From NCBI RefSeq assembly GCF_030159095.1, contig NZ_BRXS01000006.1:62001-126000 (forward strand): a stretch of DNA of 64,000 nt, written 5' to 3'. Within the stretch, counting starts at the first letter, position 1. Each line of letters starts with the position of its first letter. The notes under the pieces are model-generated. The model was not told the DNA's origin and did not search any database. It was given only the letters and a program-made list of their open reading frames with translations. Position numbers and translations under genes: made by a program. The DNA comes from Roseisolibacter agri (GTDB lineage: Bacteria > Gemmatimonadota > Gemmatimonadetes > Gemmatimonadales > Gemmatimonadaceae). Shown in pieces: positions 8,206 to 17,014 of this stretch.

Positions 8206-9450
8206 TCAGGCTTCGAAGCGGCGGACGGCGAGCGTCGCGTTGTGTCCGCCGAACCCTGAGCTGTTGCTGATCGCCACCGTGATGTCGCGCTTGCGTGGCG
8301 CGTTCGGCGTGACGTCCAGCTCGATCTCCGGATCCGTCTCGACGTGGTTGATCGTCGGCGGCACGGTCTGATCACGGATCGCCAGCGCGCAGGCGATGAA
8401 CTCGATCGCGCCCGCGGCGCCGAGCATGTGGCCCGTGCACGACTTGGTCGAGCTGACGCTCAACCCGTTCACCGAGTCGCCGAACACGGCGCGGATGCCG
8501 CGCGCCTCGTTCGGGTCGTTGAGCGGCGTCGAGGTGCCGTGCGCGTTGACGTACTGCACGTCCGACGGCTGCAGCCCCGCGTCGGCGAGGCAGCGGCGCA
8601 TCGCACGCTGCAGCCCGGCGTGGTCCTCGCGCTGCCCGGTGAGGTGGTAGGCGTCGCCGGTGGCGGCGTAGCCCACGATCTCGCCGTAGATGCGGGCGCC
8701 GCGCGCCTGCGCGTGCTCCAGCGACTCCAGCACGACGACGCCCGCGCCCTCCCCCATCACGAAGCCGTCGCGGTCCTTGTCGAACGGGCGCGAGGCCGTG
8801 GACGGGCTGTCGTTGCGCGTGGAGAGCGCGCCCATGTTGGCGAAGCCGCCGATCGACATGGGCGTGACCGCGGCCTCGGAGCCGCCGGCGATCATGACGT
8901 CCGCGCTGCCGTACTGGATGGCGCGGAACGCCTCGCCGATCGCGTGGGCGCTGGTGGAGCACGCCGACACGATGCCGAAGTTCGGGCCCTGCGCGTTGAA
9001 GCGCATCGACACGACGCCGGCCGCGATGTCCGAGATGAACATCGGGATGAAGAAGGGGGAGATGCGCTTGGCCCCCGACTGCATGTACGTCGCGTGCTGC
9101 TCCTCGAACGTGCGCAGCCCGCCGATGCCGGAGCCGATCAGGACGCCGGTCTCCTCGGGCACGTAGCCCGTGCCCTCGCCGAAGCCGGCGTCCTGCATCG
9201 CCTGCACCGACGCCGCCATCGCGTACTGCGTGTACAGGTCGGACCGCTTGGCCTCCTTGCGGTCCATGTACGCGCCGGCGTCGAAGTCCTTCACCTCGCA
9301 CGCGAAGCGGACGGCGAACGTCTCGGCGTCGAACTTGGTGATCGGCGCCGCGCCCGAGCGCCCCTCCAGGAGCGAGCGCCAGGTCGTCGGCACGTCGTTC
9401 CCGACCGGCGAGATCGCCCCGAGTCCCGTGACGACGACCCGCCGTCGCAT
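8206..9450 (-). CDS. fabF: 3-oxoacyl-ACP synthase II
   Basis: FabF is the elongating beta-ketoacyl-ACP synthase of type II fatty-acid synthesis. The 414-residue protein starts RRRVVVTGLGAISPVGND. It has the Cys-His-His triad: Cys164 (VSACSTSAHAI), His304 (NAHGTSTPLND) and His341 (KSCTGHMLGAAGA), with Lys336. It ends with SSGFGGHNATLAVRRF, typical of FabF. The ATG overlaps the acpP stop by one base (TGATG), so synthase and carrier protein are translationally coupled. It is the last gene of the yceD-to-fabF operon and is followed by a hairpin. Confidence 0.97.
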   Translation of the reverse strand: MRRRVVVTGLGAISPVGNDVPTTWRSLLEGRSGAAPITKFDAETFAVRFACEVKDFDAGAYMDRKEAKRSDLYTQYAMAASVQAMQDAGFGEGTGYVPEETGVLIGSGIGGLRTFEEQHATYMQSGAKRISPFFIPMFISDIAAGVVSMRFNAQGPNFGIVSACSTSAHAIGEAFRAIQYGSADVMIAGGSEAAVTPMSIGGFANMGALSTRNDSPSTASRPFDKDRDGFVMGEGAGVVVLESLEHAQARGARIYGEIVGYAATGDAYHLTGQREDHAGLQRAMRRCLADAGLQPSDVQYVNAHGTSTPLNDPNEARGIRAVFGDSVNGLSVSSTKSCTGHMLGAAGAIEFIACALAIRDQTVPPTINHVETDPEIELDVTPNAPRKRDITVAISNSSGFGGHNATLAVRRFEA

Positions 9451-9689
9451 CAACCGGCGACCTTCGAGTTCAGGTAGGCGATCGCATCGCCGACCGTGCG
9501 GAGCTTCTCCGCCTCCTCGTCCGGGATGTCGATGTTGAACTCCTTCTCGAACTCCATCACCAGCTCGACGATGTCGAGCGAGTCGGCGCCCAGGTCGTCG
9601 ATGAAGCTCGCGTCGTCGGTCATCTTCTCGCGCTCGACGCCGAGCTCCTTCTCGATGATGTCCTTGACCTTGTTCGTATAGTCGGGCAT
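9450..9689 (-). CDS. acpP: Acyl carrier protein
   Basis: The 79-residue acidic protein is the carrier that holds growing acyl chains on a phosphopantetheine arm. The attachment serine is Ser37 in [14 protein letters not shown], the invariant DSL motif. The acidic helix II ([18 protein letters not shown]) is standard. The start [12 protein letters not shown] is the usual one; a longer upstream frame was rejected. A 166-base gap separates it from fabG, unusually wide for this operon, and holds a possible internal promoter. High separate expression of acpP is common in bacteria. Confidence 0.97.
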   Translation of the reverse strand: MPDYTNKVKDIIEKELGVEREKMTDDASFIDDLGADSLDIVELVMEFEKEFNIDIPDEEAEKLRTVGDAIAYLNSKVAG

Positions 9690-9734
9690 AGGAGTGCCGA
9701 ATGGTGGTGGGTCGTGGATGGATCGAACGGCCCA

Positions 9735-9763
9735 AAGATACTCGGCGCGTGGGGCGGATGGAA
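9735..9763 (-). promoter_or_regulatory. Possible internal promoter for acpP-fabF
   Basis: A TATCTT -10 element (9735-9740) sits 17 bases from a weak TTCCAT -35 (9758-9763), about 45 bases upstream of acpP. The -10 resembles others in this window (TAGCTT, TATCTT), but the -35 is poor, so this rests mainly on the -10 and on the 166-base gap. Confidence 0.3.
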
Positions 9764-9855
9764 CGCCGGAACTGGCCACCGGGCCAGCATTTCCGCCCCC
9801 ACGCGCCCGCTGCGCTACCGAACGCCGCTCGCCGCGCGAAAGTGCCGGTGCCGGC

Positions 9856-10593
9856 TCACATCACCATGCCGCCGTCGACGACGAAGACCTGGCCGGTGAT
9901 GTAGCCCGCCAGCGGCGAGGCGAGGAACGCGACCGTGCCGGCGATGTCCTGCGGCGTGCCGAAGCGCTCCAGGGGGATCATGCCCGCCATCCCCTTCTTC
10001 GCCTCCTCGGTCATCGCGGCCGTCATGTCCGTGGCGATGAAGCCCGGCGCGACGACGTTGGCGAGGATGTTCCGGCTGGCCAGCTCCTTGGCCACGCTCT
10101 TGGTGAGGCCGATGAGCCCCGCCTTGCTGGCCGCGTAGTTCGCCTGCCCCTTGTTGCCGGTGATGCCGACGACGCTGGCGATGTTGATGACCCGCCCCCA
10201 GCGCCGCTTCATCATGCCGCGCGTGGCGGCGCGCGTGGTCGCGAACGCGCCGCGCAGGTTGGCGTCGATCACCGCGTCCCAGTCGTCGTCCTTGAGGCGC
10301 ATCAGCAGGTTGTCGCGCGTCAGGCCGGCGTTGTTCACCAGCACGTCCACGCGGCCGAGCGCGGCCTCGACGTCCTCGATGAGCTTCGTGGCCTGGGCGA
10401 CGTCGGCGATGTCGGCCGCGAAGCCGCGGGCGCCGCGGCCGATCTCGGCGGCGGCCGCCTCAGCGCGGGCGAGGTCGCGGCCGACGACGGCCACGGTGGC
10501 GCCGCACTCGGCGAGCGTCTCGGCGATCGCGCGGCCGATGCCGCGCGTGCTGCCGGTGACGACGGCGACGCGGTCCGTCAGGTCGATCTGCAT
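9856..10593 (-). CDS. fabG: 3-oxoacyl-ACP reductase
   Basis: FabG is the NADPH-dependent reductase of the fatty-acid elongation cycle. The 245-residue short-chain dehydrogenase has the cofactor motif [11 protein letters not shown] (residues 13-23), NNAG at 87-90 and the catalytic Ser140, Tyr153 and Lys157 ([11 protein letters not shown]). It ends [12 protein letters not shown], as in FabG. The location between fabD and acpP confirms the assignment over other SDR enzymes. It starts with ATG, 22 bases after fabD. Confidence 0.96.
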   Translation of the reverse strand: MQIDLTDRVAVVTGSTRGIGRAIAETLAECGATVAVVGRDLARAEAAAAEIGRGARGFAADIADVAQATKLIEDVEAALGRVDVLVNNAGLTRDNLLMRLKDDDWDAVIDANLRGAFATTRAATRGMMKRRWGRVINIASVVGITGNKGQANYAASKAGLIGLTKSVAKELASRNILANVVAPGFIATDMTAAMTEEAKKGMAGMIPLERFGTPQDIAGTVAFLASPLAGYITGQVFVVDGGMVM

Positions 10594-10615
10594 GTCGGGC
10601 GGAGTGCGGAGTGGC

Positions 10616-11572
10616 TCAGGCCGAGGCGGGGGCCGCGACGCGGGCGAGCAGCGCCTCGACCTCGGGCGCGGTGCCGCAGGCGACGGTCTCCACCTCGGGC
10701 GCGATCTTCTTCACCAGGCCGGCCAGCACCGTGCCCGGGCCCATCTCGACGAACAGCGCGCCCGGATGGCTCGCGGCCAGCGTGCGGACGACCTCCGTCC
10801 AGCGCACGGGCGCGCCGAGCTGCTCGGCCAGCAGCGCACGCGCGCGGGCGGCCGTGGTGACCGGTGCAGCATCGACGTTGGCGACGACCGGAAACGCCGG
10901 ATCCTGCATGGGCGCCTCCGCCAGCGCGGCCTCGAGGCCGGCGCGAGCGGGCGCCATGAGCGGCGAGTGGAAGGCGCCGCTGACCTGCAGGCGCACGGCG
11001 CGCTTAACGCCCGCGGCCTTGGCGAGCTCCATCGCGCGCTCGACGCCCGCGACCTCGCCCGAGATCACGAGCTGCCCCGGGCAGTTGTAGTTGGCCGGCA
11101 CGACCTCGCCCGCCTCCGCCGTCGCCTGCGCGCAGATCTCCTCGATGGGGCGATCGGGCTCGCCCAGCAGCGCGGCCATCGCGCCGGGGCGCGCGACACC
11201 CGCCTCGTACATGAGCAACCCGCGACGACGCACGAGCGCGGCGCCGGTGGCCGCGTCGAACGTCCCGGCCGCATGGTGCGCCGTGAACTCGCCGAGCGAG
11301 TGGCCCGCGGCGGCGACGACGCGCCCGCGGATGGCATCGCGCACCGTCGCCCACACCGCGGCGCCGTGCGCCAGCAGCGCGGGCTGCGCGTTGTGCGTGA
11401 GCGTCAGCTCGTCCGCGGGACCGTCGAACATGACCCGTGACAGGGCGACGCCGAGCGCGGCGTCGATGGCGGCGAGCGTCTCGCGCGCGGGCGCGAACGC
11501 GTCCGCGAGGTCGCGCGCCATGCCGGGCTTCTGCGAGCCCTGTCCCGGGAAGAGCAGTACGAGTGGCTGCAT
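10616..11572 (-). CDS. fabD: Malonyl-CoA:ACP transacylase
   Basis: FabD loads malonyl groups from CoA onto ACP. The 318-residue protein begins LVLLFPGQGSQKPGMA and has the nucleophile Ser92 in GHSLGEFTAHHAAG. RRGLLMYEA, GAMAALLG and SGAFHSPLM follow in the expected order. The ATG at 11572 precedes MQPLVLLFPG; the longer in-frame extension upstream is antisense-like. The gene lies 20 bases after fabH and 22 bases before fabG in the fab operon. Confidence 0.96.
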   Translation of the reverse strand: MQPLVLLFPGQGSQKPGMARDLADAFAPARETLAAIDAALGVALSRVMFDGPADELTLTHNAQPALLAHGAAVWATVRDAIRGRVVAAAGHSLGEFTAHHAAGTFDAATGAALVRRRGLLMYEAGVARPGAMAALLGEPDRPIEEICAQATAEAGEVVPANYNCPGQLVISGEVAGVERAMELAKAAGVKRAVRLQVSGAFHSPLMAPARAGLEAALAEAPMQDPAFPVVANVDAAPVTTAARARALLAEQLGAPVRWTEVVRTLAASHPGALFVEMGPGTVLAGLVKKIAPEVETVACGTAPEVEALLARVAAPASA

Positions 11573-11592
11573 CGATCGAGTCTGGAGGCGGG

Positions 11593-12609
11593 TCAGAACC
11601 GCACGACCATCGAGGCCCACGTGAAGCCCGCGCCGAACGCGACGAGCAGCGCCGTCGTGCCCTCCTTCACGCGCCCCTTCTCGATGGCCTCGTCGAGCGC
11701 GATGCCGATGGACGCCGACGACGTGTTGCCGTAGCGGTCGACGTTCACGTAGACCTTGTCCATCGGGATGTTCGCGTGCTTCGCGGTCGCCTCGATGATG
11801 CGCACGTTGGCCTGGTGCGGGATCATCACGTCGATGTCGGCGCCGGTGAGCTTCGCGCCGTCCAGCGCGCGGTCCGCGGCCTCGCTCATCGAGCGCACGG
11901 CGTGCTTGAACACCTCGCGGCCCGCCATCTTCACGAAGTGCGAGCGATCCGTGAGCGTCGCCTCGGTGAACGGCTCCGTCGCGCCGCCGCCCGGACGCCA
12001 GAGCAGCTCGGCGAGCTGGCCGTCGCTGCGCATGAACGACGACAGGATGCCCTTGGCCTGATTCGGGTCGCTGATGCGGCGCGCCGTCTTGGAGGCGCGC
12101 AGCACGACCGCACCCGCGCCGTCGCCGAACAGGACGCACGTGTTGCGGTCGGTCCAGTCGACGATCGCGCTCATCTTCTCGGCGCCGACGACGAGCGCCG
12201 TCTCCGCGGCGCCGGTCGCGATCAGCCCTTCGGCGACGGTGATCGCGTACAGCCAGCCGGAGCAGGCGGCCGAGAGATCGAACGCCGCCGCGCGCTGGGC
12301 GCCGAGCGCGGCCTGCAGGTCGACGGCGGTCGCGGGGAGCAGCCGGTCCGGCGTCGCGGTGCTGAGCACGATGACGTCGAGATCCCCCGCCTGGACGCCC
12401 GCGCGCTCCATGGCGCGGCGGGAGGCCTCGGCGGCCATCGAGCAGGTCGACTCGCCGTTGGCGGCGATGCGGCGCTCGTGGATGCCGGTCCGCTCGACGA
12501 TCCACTCGTGCGAGGTCTCGATGCCGCGCGACGCGAAGTCGTGGTTGGTCAGGACCGTGGCCGGGACACCACGGCCGGTGCCGGCGACGTACGCGACGGG
12601 ACGCTTCAC
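11593..12609 (-). CDS. fabH: 3-oxoacyl-ACP synthase III
   Basis: FabH starts fatty-acid synthesis by condensing acyl-CoA with malonyl-ACP. The 338-residue protein has WIVERTGIHERRIA, the active-site Cys116 (DLSAACSGWLYAI), the His motif MIPHQANVRIIEATAKH and NVDRYGNTSSASIGIAL. The start is GTG (KRPVAYVAGTGRGVP). Substrate preference (acetyl- versus branched acyl-CoA) cannot be read from the sequence. It lies about 100 bases after plsX, in the usual plsX-fabH-fabD order. Confidence 0.96.
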   Translation of the reverse strand: MKRPVAYVAGTGRGVPATVLTNHDFASRGIETSHEWIVERTGIHERRIAANGESTCSMAAEASRRAMERAGVQAGDLDVIVLSTATPDRLLPATAVDLQAALGAQRAAAFDLSAACSGWLYAITVAEGLIATGAAETALVVGAEKMSAIVDWTDRNTCVLFGDGAGAVVLRASKTARRISDPNQAKGILSSFMRSDGQLAELLWRPGGGATEPFTEATLTDRSHFVKMAGREVFKHAVRSMSEAADRALDGAKLTGADIDVMIPHQANVRIIEATAKHANIPMDKVYVNVDRYGNTSSASIGIALDEAIEKGRVKEGTTALLVAFGAGFTWASMVVRF

Positions 12610-12709
12610 GGGCGATGAGGCTGGGCGGCGCGGCGCGGGCGAGCCCCTGAGCCGGGGCGCGCGGGGCCGGGCGCGCGGTGGGACGAAGACGGCGCCGGGA
12701 CGGGCCGCC

Positions 12710-13756
12710 TCAGGCGGCCGGCGCGCCGTCGGTGGCGGCGCGGCTCGCGGTGCCCTCCGCGAGGCGTCGGCCGACGTGCTCGCTCATCCGCGACTCGCTG
12801 GCGCGCAGCGCGACCCGGATGGCGTTCTTGATGGCGCGGGGACCGCTCTTGCCGTGCGAGATGATGCTGACGCCCTTCACGCCGAGGAGCGGCGCGCCGC
12901 CGTGGTCCGAGTAGTCGAGCTCACGGAACGCCTCCTCGAGCGCGGCCCGCTCGGCACCGAGCGCCTTCGCGAACATGCCCATGAGGGTGGGCGCGAGCGC
13001 CTCGTAGAACTTGAGGAGGACGTTGCCGACGAAGCCGTCGCAGACGACGACGTCGATCGGCCCGCGGTCGCACTGCCCGACGGGGATGTCGCGCCCCTCG
13101 ACGTTGCCGAGGAAGTTGAGGCCCGAGGCGAGGAGGAGCTGGTGCGCCTCCTTCACCGCCGCGTTCCCCTTCTCCGCCTCCTCGCCGATCGACAGCAGGC
13201 CGACGGTCGGGTTGGGGCGGCCGAGCATGTCCTCGGCGTAGACGGTGCCGATGCGCGCGAACTGGACCAGCTCCTCGGCGGAGCTGTCGACGTTCGCGCC
13301 CGAGTCGAGCACCACGACCGGCTTGCGCGCGGTCGGGAAGAGCGTGCCGATCGCGGGCCGGGCGAGGCCCTCGTGGCGCCCGAGAACGAAAGCGGACGCG
13401 GCCATCTGCGCGCCGGTGTTCCCGGCGGAGACGAACGCGTCCGATCTCCCTTCGGCCTGCAGGCGCAGCCCGACGACCATGGAGCTCTGCGGCTTGCCGC
13501 GCAGCGCCACGGACGGCTTGTCGGTCATGGTGATGACGTCGGGCGCCTCGACGAGCTCGAGGCGGTCGCGGAGGGCGGCATGCGCCGCCATCTCCCCCGC
13601 GAGCAGCTCGTCGATCGTCGCCTGGACGACCGCCGACTGCCCGACCAACTGCACAGTGTGCTCGCGCTCAAGCTCCGCGAGCGCGAGGAGCGCGCCGGCT
13701 ACCGTCGCCCGGGGAGCGAAGTCGCCCCCCATCGCGTCCAACGCGACGCGCGCCAA
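12710..13756 (-). CDS. plsX: Phosphate acyltransferase PlsX (TTG start)
   Basis: PlsX makes acyl-phosphate from acyl-ACP for phospholipid synthesis. The 348-residue protein has RVALDAMGGDFAPRATVAGA, MTDKPSVALRGKPQSSM, SAGNTGAQMAAS, GAN-containing VVLDSGANVD and VVCDGFVGNVLLK. The best start is TTG at 13756, with CAGGAAG about 7 bases upstream and immediately after the rpmF stop. The upstream extension to 13855 would overlap rpmF and is not conserved. Yeast-like alternatives are excluded by context: rpmF-plsX-fabH is a classic bacterial cluster. The C-terminus (TASRAATDGAPAA) is slightly extended. Confidence 0.94.
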   Translation of the reverse strand: MARVALDAMGGDFAPRATVAGALLALAELEREHTVQLVGQSAVVQATIDELLAGEMAAHAALRDRLELVEAPDVITMTDKPSVALRGKPQSSMVVGLRLQAEGRSDAFVSAGNTGAQMAASAFVLGRHEGLARPAIGTLFPTARKPVVVLDSGANVDSSAEELVQFARIGTVYAEDMLGRPNPTVGLLSIGEEAEKGNAAVKEAHQLLLASGLNFLGNVEGRDIPVGQCDRGPIDVVVCDGFVGNVLLKFYEALAPTLMGMFAKALGAERAALEEAFRELDYSDHGGAPLLGVKGVSIISHGKSGPRAIKNAIRVALRASESRMSEHVGRRLAEGTASRAATDGAPAA

Positions 13757-13758
13757 GG

Positions 13759-13941
13759 TCAGGCTTCCTGGGCCGCGGCGCGCAGCTCGCCCGCATAGTA
13801 GCCGCACTCGTCGCACAGACGGTGGGGACGCTTCGGGCTGCTGCACTGCGGGCACGCCTGCAGCGCGATGGCGGGCGCGGCCTTGTGCGTGTTACGGGCG
13901 CGCTTCTTCCGCTTGGAGGTACGGCGCTTCGGGACGGCCAT
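13759..13941 (-). CDS. rpmF: 50S ribosomal protein L32
   Basis: The 60-residue basic protein is ribosomal protein L32. It starts MAVPKRRTSKRKKRARNTHK, exactly the family N-terminus. It has a zinc-ribbon with Cys30-X2-Cys33 and Cys43-X2-Cys46 (CPQC, CDEC), i.e. the zinc-containing paralogue type. It ends with an Ala-rich tail. It lies between yceD and plsX, the standard place. Confidence 0.98.
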   Translation of the reverse strand: MAVPKRRTSKRKKRARNTHKAAPAIALQACPQCSSPKRPHRLCDECGYYAGELRAAAQEA

Positions 13942-14062
13942 GGCGGGATACCAGGAGACTAGAGGATCGGTTGTCGCGCGGCGGCACCGGATGGCGCGCG
14001 CCGGTCGGCGACGCACCAGACCGCGCAGGGGCGCGGCCCCGCGCGGCGGTCGGTTTTCGAGA

Positions 14063-14596
14063 TCAGCTGGAGATCGGCGGGTCGCCCGCCGCGCCGCCGG
14101 TGGCGTCGCGCAGGGCATCCCACCGCGGGTCGGACGCGGCGTGCGTGTGCTGCGGGTCCTCGTTCAGGTCCGCGCCACACTGGGGGCAGAGCCCCCGGCA
14201 GTCCTCGCGGCAGAGCGGGAACGCGGGCGCGGCCAGGAGCCACTCCTCGCGAATCGCCGGCCGGAGGTCGAGCAGCCGCTCGCTGGGGTCGAACGGGTAC
14301 GCATCGGACTCCTCGCCCTCCGCGTCCAGCTCTTCCTCGGCGAAGATCAGGTGCGCGTCGATGTCCACCTCTGACGTCACGTCCGTGAGGCACCGCCGGC
14401 ACTCGCCCGTCGCCGTCCCCGCCATCCGCCCGCTGAAGTAGAAGCGCCCGGCACCGGCCGCGGACAGACGGCCGGTGACCCGGATGGGCCCCTGCGGAAG
14501 CGGATCGCCCTCGACCCAGACCGGGTCCGTGGGCGGCAGCTCCCCGTCGACGGCTTCGGCCTTCGACTCGAGCGAGCGGATGTCAAAGGACAGCAT
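14063..14596 (-). CDS. yceD: YceD/DUF177 family protein (23S rRNA accumulation protein)
   Basis: The 177-residue product belongs to the DUF177/YceD family, found almost always upstream of rpmF and linked in E. coli to 23S rRNA accumulation. Visible features are GRFYFSGRMAGTATGECRRCL near residue 65, an acidic middle (AEEELDAEGEESDAYPFD), and a C-terminal Cys cluster CREDCRGLCPQCGADLNED likely to bind zinc. It is the first gene of the fatty-acid operon. A TTGAAT/TAGGTT promoter ends 8 bases before the ATG, so the transcript is probably leaderless; no Shine-Dalgarno sequence is visible. Confidence 0.92.
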   Translation of the reverse strand: MLSFDIRSLESKAEAVDGELPPTDPVWVEGDPLPQGPIRVTGRLSAAGAGRFYFSGRMAGTATGECRRCLTDVTSEVDIDAHLIFAEEELDAEGEESDAYPFDPSERLLDLRPAIREEWLLAAPAFPLCREDCRGLCPQCGADLNEDPQHTHAASDPRWDALRDATGGAAGDPPISS

Positions 14597-14604
14597 AGCC
14601 GCTG

Positions 14605-14633
14605 AACCTAGCGGCCCCCGGGGGGCAATTCAA
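14605..14633 (-). promoter_or_regulatory. Promoter of the yceD-rpmF-plsX-fab operon
   Basis: A -35 TTGAAT (14628-14633) and a -10 TAGGTT (14605-14610) are separated by 17 bases. Only 8 bases lie between the -10 and the yceD ATG, which would place the transcription start at or within about 2 bases of the start codon. This predicts a leaderless mRNA. Confidence 0.6.
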
Positions 14634-14641
14634 GTCGCGCC

Positions 14642-14690
14642 GGGGCGCGCACTTAGAGCCAGCGGTGCGCCGGCCCGCGGTGCGCGCCCC
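14642..14690 (-). terminator. Long-loop inverted repeat after ndk
   Basis: Two perfect 11-bp arms (14642-14652 and 14680-14690) enclose 27 bases, starting 9 bases beyond the ndk stop. It is a plausible ndk terminator or insulating hairpin ahead of the yceD promoter. The long loop and absence of a T run keep confidence moderate. Confidence 0.4.
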
Positions 14691-14698
14691 GCCCCGGC

Positions 14699-15121
14699 TC
14701 AGCCGACGATCTCGGTCTGGGCGAAGAAGAACGCGATCTCGCGCGCCGCGTTCTCGTCCGAGTCCGACGCGTGGATCGCGTTCCGGCCCTTCGACTCCGC
14801 GTAGAGCTTCCGCACCGTCCCCTCGGCCGCCTCGGCCGGGTCGGTGGCGCCGATCGCCTCGCGCAGGGCGGCGACCGCGTCCGCCTTCTCGAGCACGATC
14901 GGCATGCACGGGCCCGAGGTCATGAAGCTGACGAGCTCCCCGTAGAACGGGCGCTCCTTGTGGACCTCGTAGAACGCCCCGGCCTCGGCCTGGGACAGCT
15001 GCTTCGCCTTCCCGGCGATCAGGCGGAAGCCCTTGTCCTCGAGGAGCGCGAGGACCTTCCCCGCCTTGCCCGAGCCGAAGGCGTCGGGCTTGATGATCGC
15101 GAGCGTGCGGTTGCCGGCCAT
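14699..15121 (-). CDS. ndk: Nucleoside diphosphate kinase
   Basis: Ndk balances nucleoside triphosphates by phosphotransfer through a histidine. The 140-residue protein starts [21 protein letters not shown] and carries the phosphorylated His117 in [36 protein letters not shown] is also standard. The length matches the family. The ATG has AGGA 9 bases upstream. It is preceded by the EIIA-CBS gene with a 50-base gap and followed by an inverted repeat. Confidence 0.97.
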   Translation of the reverse strand: MAGNRTLAIIKPDAFGSGKAGKVLALLEDKGFRLIAGKAKQLSQAEAGAFYEVHKERPFYGELVSFMTSGPCMPIVLEKADAVAALREAIGATDPAEAAEGTVRKLYAESKGRNAIHASDSDENAAREIAFFFAQTEIVG

Positions 15122-15171
15122 TGCGTGAAATCCTGTGAGAGGGGCCCCTGGGCGCGCGGCGAGCCGCGCCG

Positions 15172-16071
15172 TCAGGAGCCGATCAGTTTGCGGACGATGT
15201 CCCCGCGCGTGAGGAAGCCCACCAGGCGCCCCTCGCGCACGACCGGGACCCGGTCGACGTCCTTGTTGGTCATCATGGCGGCCACCTCCGCCACCGGCTG
15301 CTCGGGCGAGACGCAGAGCACCTGACGCGTCATGACGTCGCGCACGGTGCGCGAGCGCGCATCGACGACGCCGGGCGCGCCCGGGGCCGGGGCGGCGTGG
15401 CCGCGCTGAAGATAGCTGTTCAGGAGGTGCTGCAAGAGCTCGCGCTGCGAGAGCATCCCCACCACCCGCCCGCCGTCGTCCACCACGGGCAGGCCCGCCA
15501 CGCCGGCGCGGACCATGTCCAGCGCGGCATCCTTGAGCGGCGCGTCCGGCGAGACGGAGCGCGGACGCTCGGTCATCAGGTCGCGCACGATCAGCTGGTC
15601 GCGCAGCGCGACCTGCGCGAAGACCGGCAGCGCGGCCAGCGCCTCGGGCGTCGGCTGCGCGACCACCGTGCCCACCACGTCGGGCTTCGAGAGCACGCGC
15701 GCGAACGCGCCGACGACCTGCAGGTAGAGCGCGGCCTGCCGCGGCGGCGCGGCGATGAGCAGCACGATGCGCGCGGACTGCGTCTCGTCGCTCTCGCCCA
15801 GCTCGCGCTCCACGGGGAGGCGCGTGATGCCGACGGCGACCACGAGCTCCTTCACCGCGTCGCTGCGGTAGTGCAGCAGGAACGCCCGGTCGCCCATGCC
15901 CACGAGGTCCTCCGCGCGCTCCTCGGCGAGGCGCGCGCGCAGGCGCTCGGGATGCGCCACCGCGCCGGCCGCGATCAGCCGGTCGAGCAGCGCGCCCGCC
16001 GCGTCCTGCAGCGTCGATCCGGGGAGCGGAACGACGACGCGGTCGGGGCGGATGAAGTCGGAGAGATGCAT
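15172..16071 (-). CDS. PTS EIIA(Ntr)-like domain fused to two CBS domains
   Basis: The 299-residue protein combines an EIIA domain of the PtsN type (about residues 1-150) with a pair of CBS domains (about 165-225 and 240-297). His67 (AFLLHYRSD) aligns with the phosphorylated His of EIIA(Ntr) (IPHG). The CBS motifs [20 protein letters not shown] and [20 protein letters not shown] are clear. A sensor that joins PTS phosphorylation to adenine-nucleotide binding is inference. No other PTS gene is in the window. The ATG sits 3 bases from the tail of the sucCD terminator and has no Shine-Dalgarno sequence, so its translation start and promoter are uncertain. Confidence 0.85.
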   Translation of the reverse strand: MHLSDFIRPDRVVVPLPGSTLQDAAGALLDRLIAAGAVAHPERLRARLAEERAEDLVGMGDRAFLLHYRSDAVKELVVAVGITRLPVERELGESDETQSARIVLLIAAPPRQAALYLQVVGAFARVLSKPDVVGTVVAQPTPEALAALPVFAQVALRDQLIVRDLMTERPRSVSPDAPLKDAALDMVRAGVAGLPVVDDGGRVVGMLSQRELLQHLLNSYLQRGHAAPAPGAPGVVDARSRTVRDVMTRQVLCVSPEQPVAEVAAMMTNKDVDRVPVVREGRLVGFLTRGDIVRKLIGS

Positions 16072-16073
16072 CG

Positions 16074-16135
16074 CGAAAGAAAACGCTGCGGACTGCGGGC
16101 TGCGGGTTCGAATCCGCAGCCCGGAGTCCGCAGCG
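16074..16135 (-). terminator. Intrinsic terminator of sucCD
   Basis: A stem of about 23 bp with one mismatch spans 16084-16135. It is followed on the minus strand by TTTTCTTTCG (16074-16083). It begins 7 bases after the sucD stop, a textbook intrinsic terminator. The T tract ends only 2 bases before the ATG of the EIIA-CBS gene. The arms are built from repeated CTGCGG words. Confidence 0.85.
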
Positions 16136-16141
16136 CGTTCC

Positions 16142-17014
16142 TCAGTTCAGGCGCTCGCGAACCAGCTCGACGAAGTCGATCGGACGCTGCGCGACGCCCA
16201 TGCCGGCGGCCCTGAACGCGTCGATCTTCTCGGCCGCGGTGCCCGACGAGCCGGAGATGATCGCGCCCGCGTGGCCCATGCGGCGGCCCGGCGGCGCGGT
16301 CTGGCCGGCGATGAAGCCGACGACCGGCTTGGTCATCTTCTCCTTGATGAACGCGGCGGCGTCCTGCTCGTCCGTGCCGCCGATCTCACCCATCATCGCG
16401 ACGACCTTCGTGTCCGGGTCGTTCTCGAACGCCTGCAGCACGTCGATGAAGCCCGTGCCGTTGATCGGATCGCCGCCGATGCCGACGCAGGTGCTCTGGC
16501 CGAGCCCCGCCTTCGTCAGGTGGTTCACGACCTCGTAGGTCAGCGTGCCCGAGCGGCTCACGACGCCGACGTTGCCCGGCGTGCAGATGCGGCCCGGGAT
16601 GATGCCGACCTTCGCCTGGCCCGGCGTGATCGCGCCCGGGCAGTTCGGCCCCAGGAGGCGCGCGCCCTGCTCGATGACGTACGGGCGCACCTTGAGCATG
16701 TCGATGACCGGCACGCCCTCGGTGATGCAGACGACGAACTTCACGCCGGCGGCCGCGGCCTCCATCATCGCGTCGGCCGCGAACGGCGGCGGCACGTAGA
16801 TGACGGACGTGTTGGCGCCGGTCTCCTTGACCGCCTGCTCGACGGTGTTGAACACGGGCACCGAGCCCTCGAACTTCTGCCCGCCCTTCCCGGGCGTCAC
16901 GCCGGCGACGACCTGCGTGCCGTACTCCATCATCTGCTTGGCGTGGAACGAGCCGTCGCGGCCCGTGATGCCCTGCACGATGAGGCGCGTGTCCTTGTCG
17001 ATGAAGACGCTCAC
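16142..17014 (-). CDS. sucD: Succinyl-CoA synthetase alpha subunit
   Basis: SucD forms, with SucC, the TCA-cycle enzyme that couples succinyl-CoA cleavage to nucleotide phosphorylation. The 290-residue protein has the CoA-binding N-terminus ([20 protein letters not shown]), [27 protein letters not shown] and the phosphorylated His248 ([15 protein letters not shown]). The GTG start overlaps the sucC stop by 4 bases. A strong terminator follows directly. Confidence 0.97.
   Translation of the reverse strand: MSVFIDKDTRLIVQGITGRDGSFHAKQMMEYGTQVVAGVTPGKGGQKFEGSVPVFNTVEQAVKETGANTSVIYVPPPFAADAMMEAAAAGVKFVVCITEGVPVIDMLKVRPYVIEQGARLLGPNCPGAITPGQAKVGIIPGRICTPGNVGVVSRSGTLTYEVVNHLTKAGLGQSTCVGIGGDPINGTGFIDVLQAFENDPDTKVVAMMGEIGGTDEQDAAAFIKEKMTKPVVGFIAGQTAPPGRRMGHAGAIISGSSGTAAEKIDAFRAAGMGVAQRPIDFVELVRERLN

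Noticed and set aside
14576-14590. TTGACA on the minus strand near the yceD start
   Set aside because: It lies inside yceD codons (SFDI), and no -10 follows at a suitable distance.
15140-15149. AGGGGCCCCT palindrome upstream of ndk
   Set aside because: A 10-base palindrome is expected by chance at this GC content; it has no loop for a hairpin and no promoter beside it.
16101-16118. GGTTCGAATCC, looking like a tRNA T arm
   Set aside because: It is the centre of the sucCD terminator palindrome; no acceptor, D or anticodon arms surround it.
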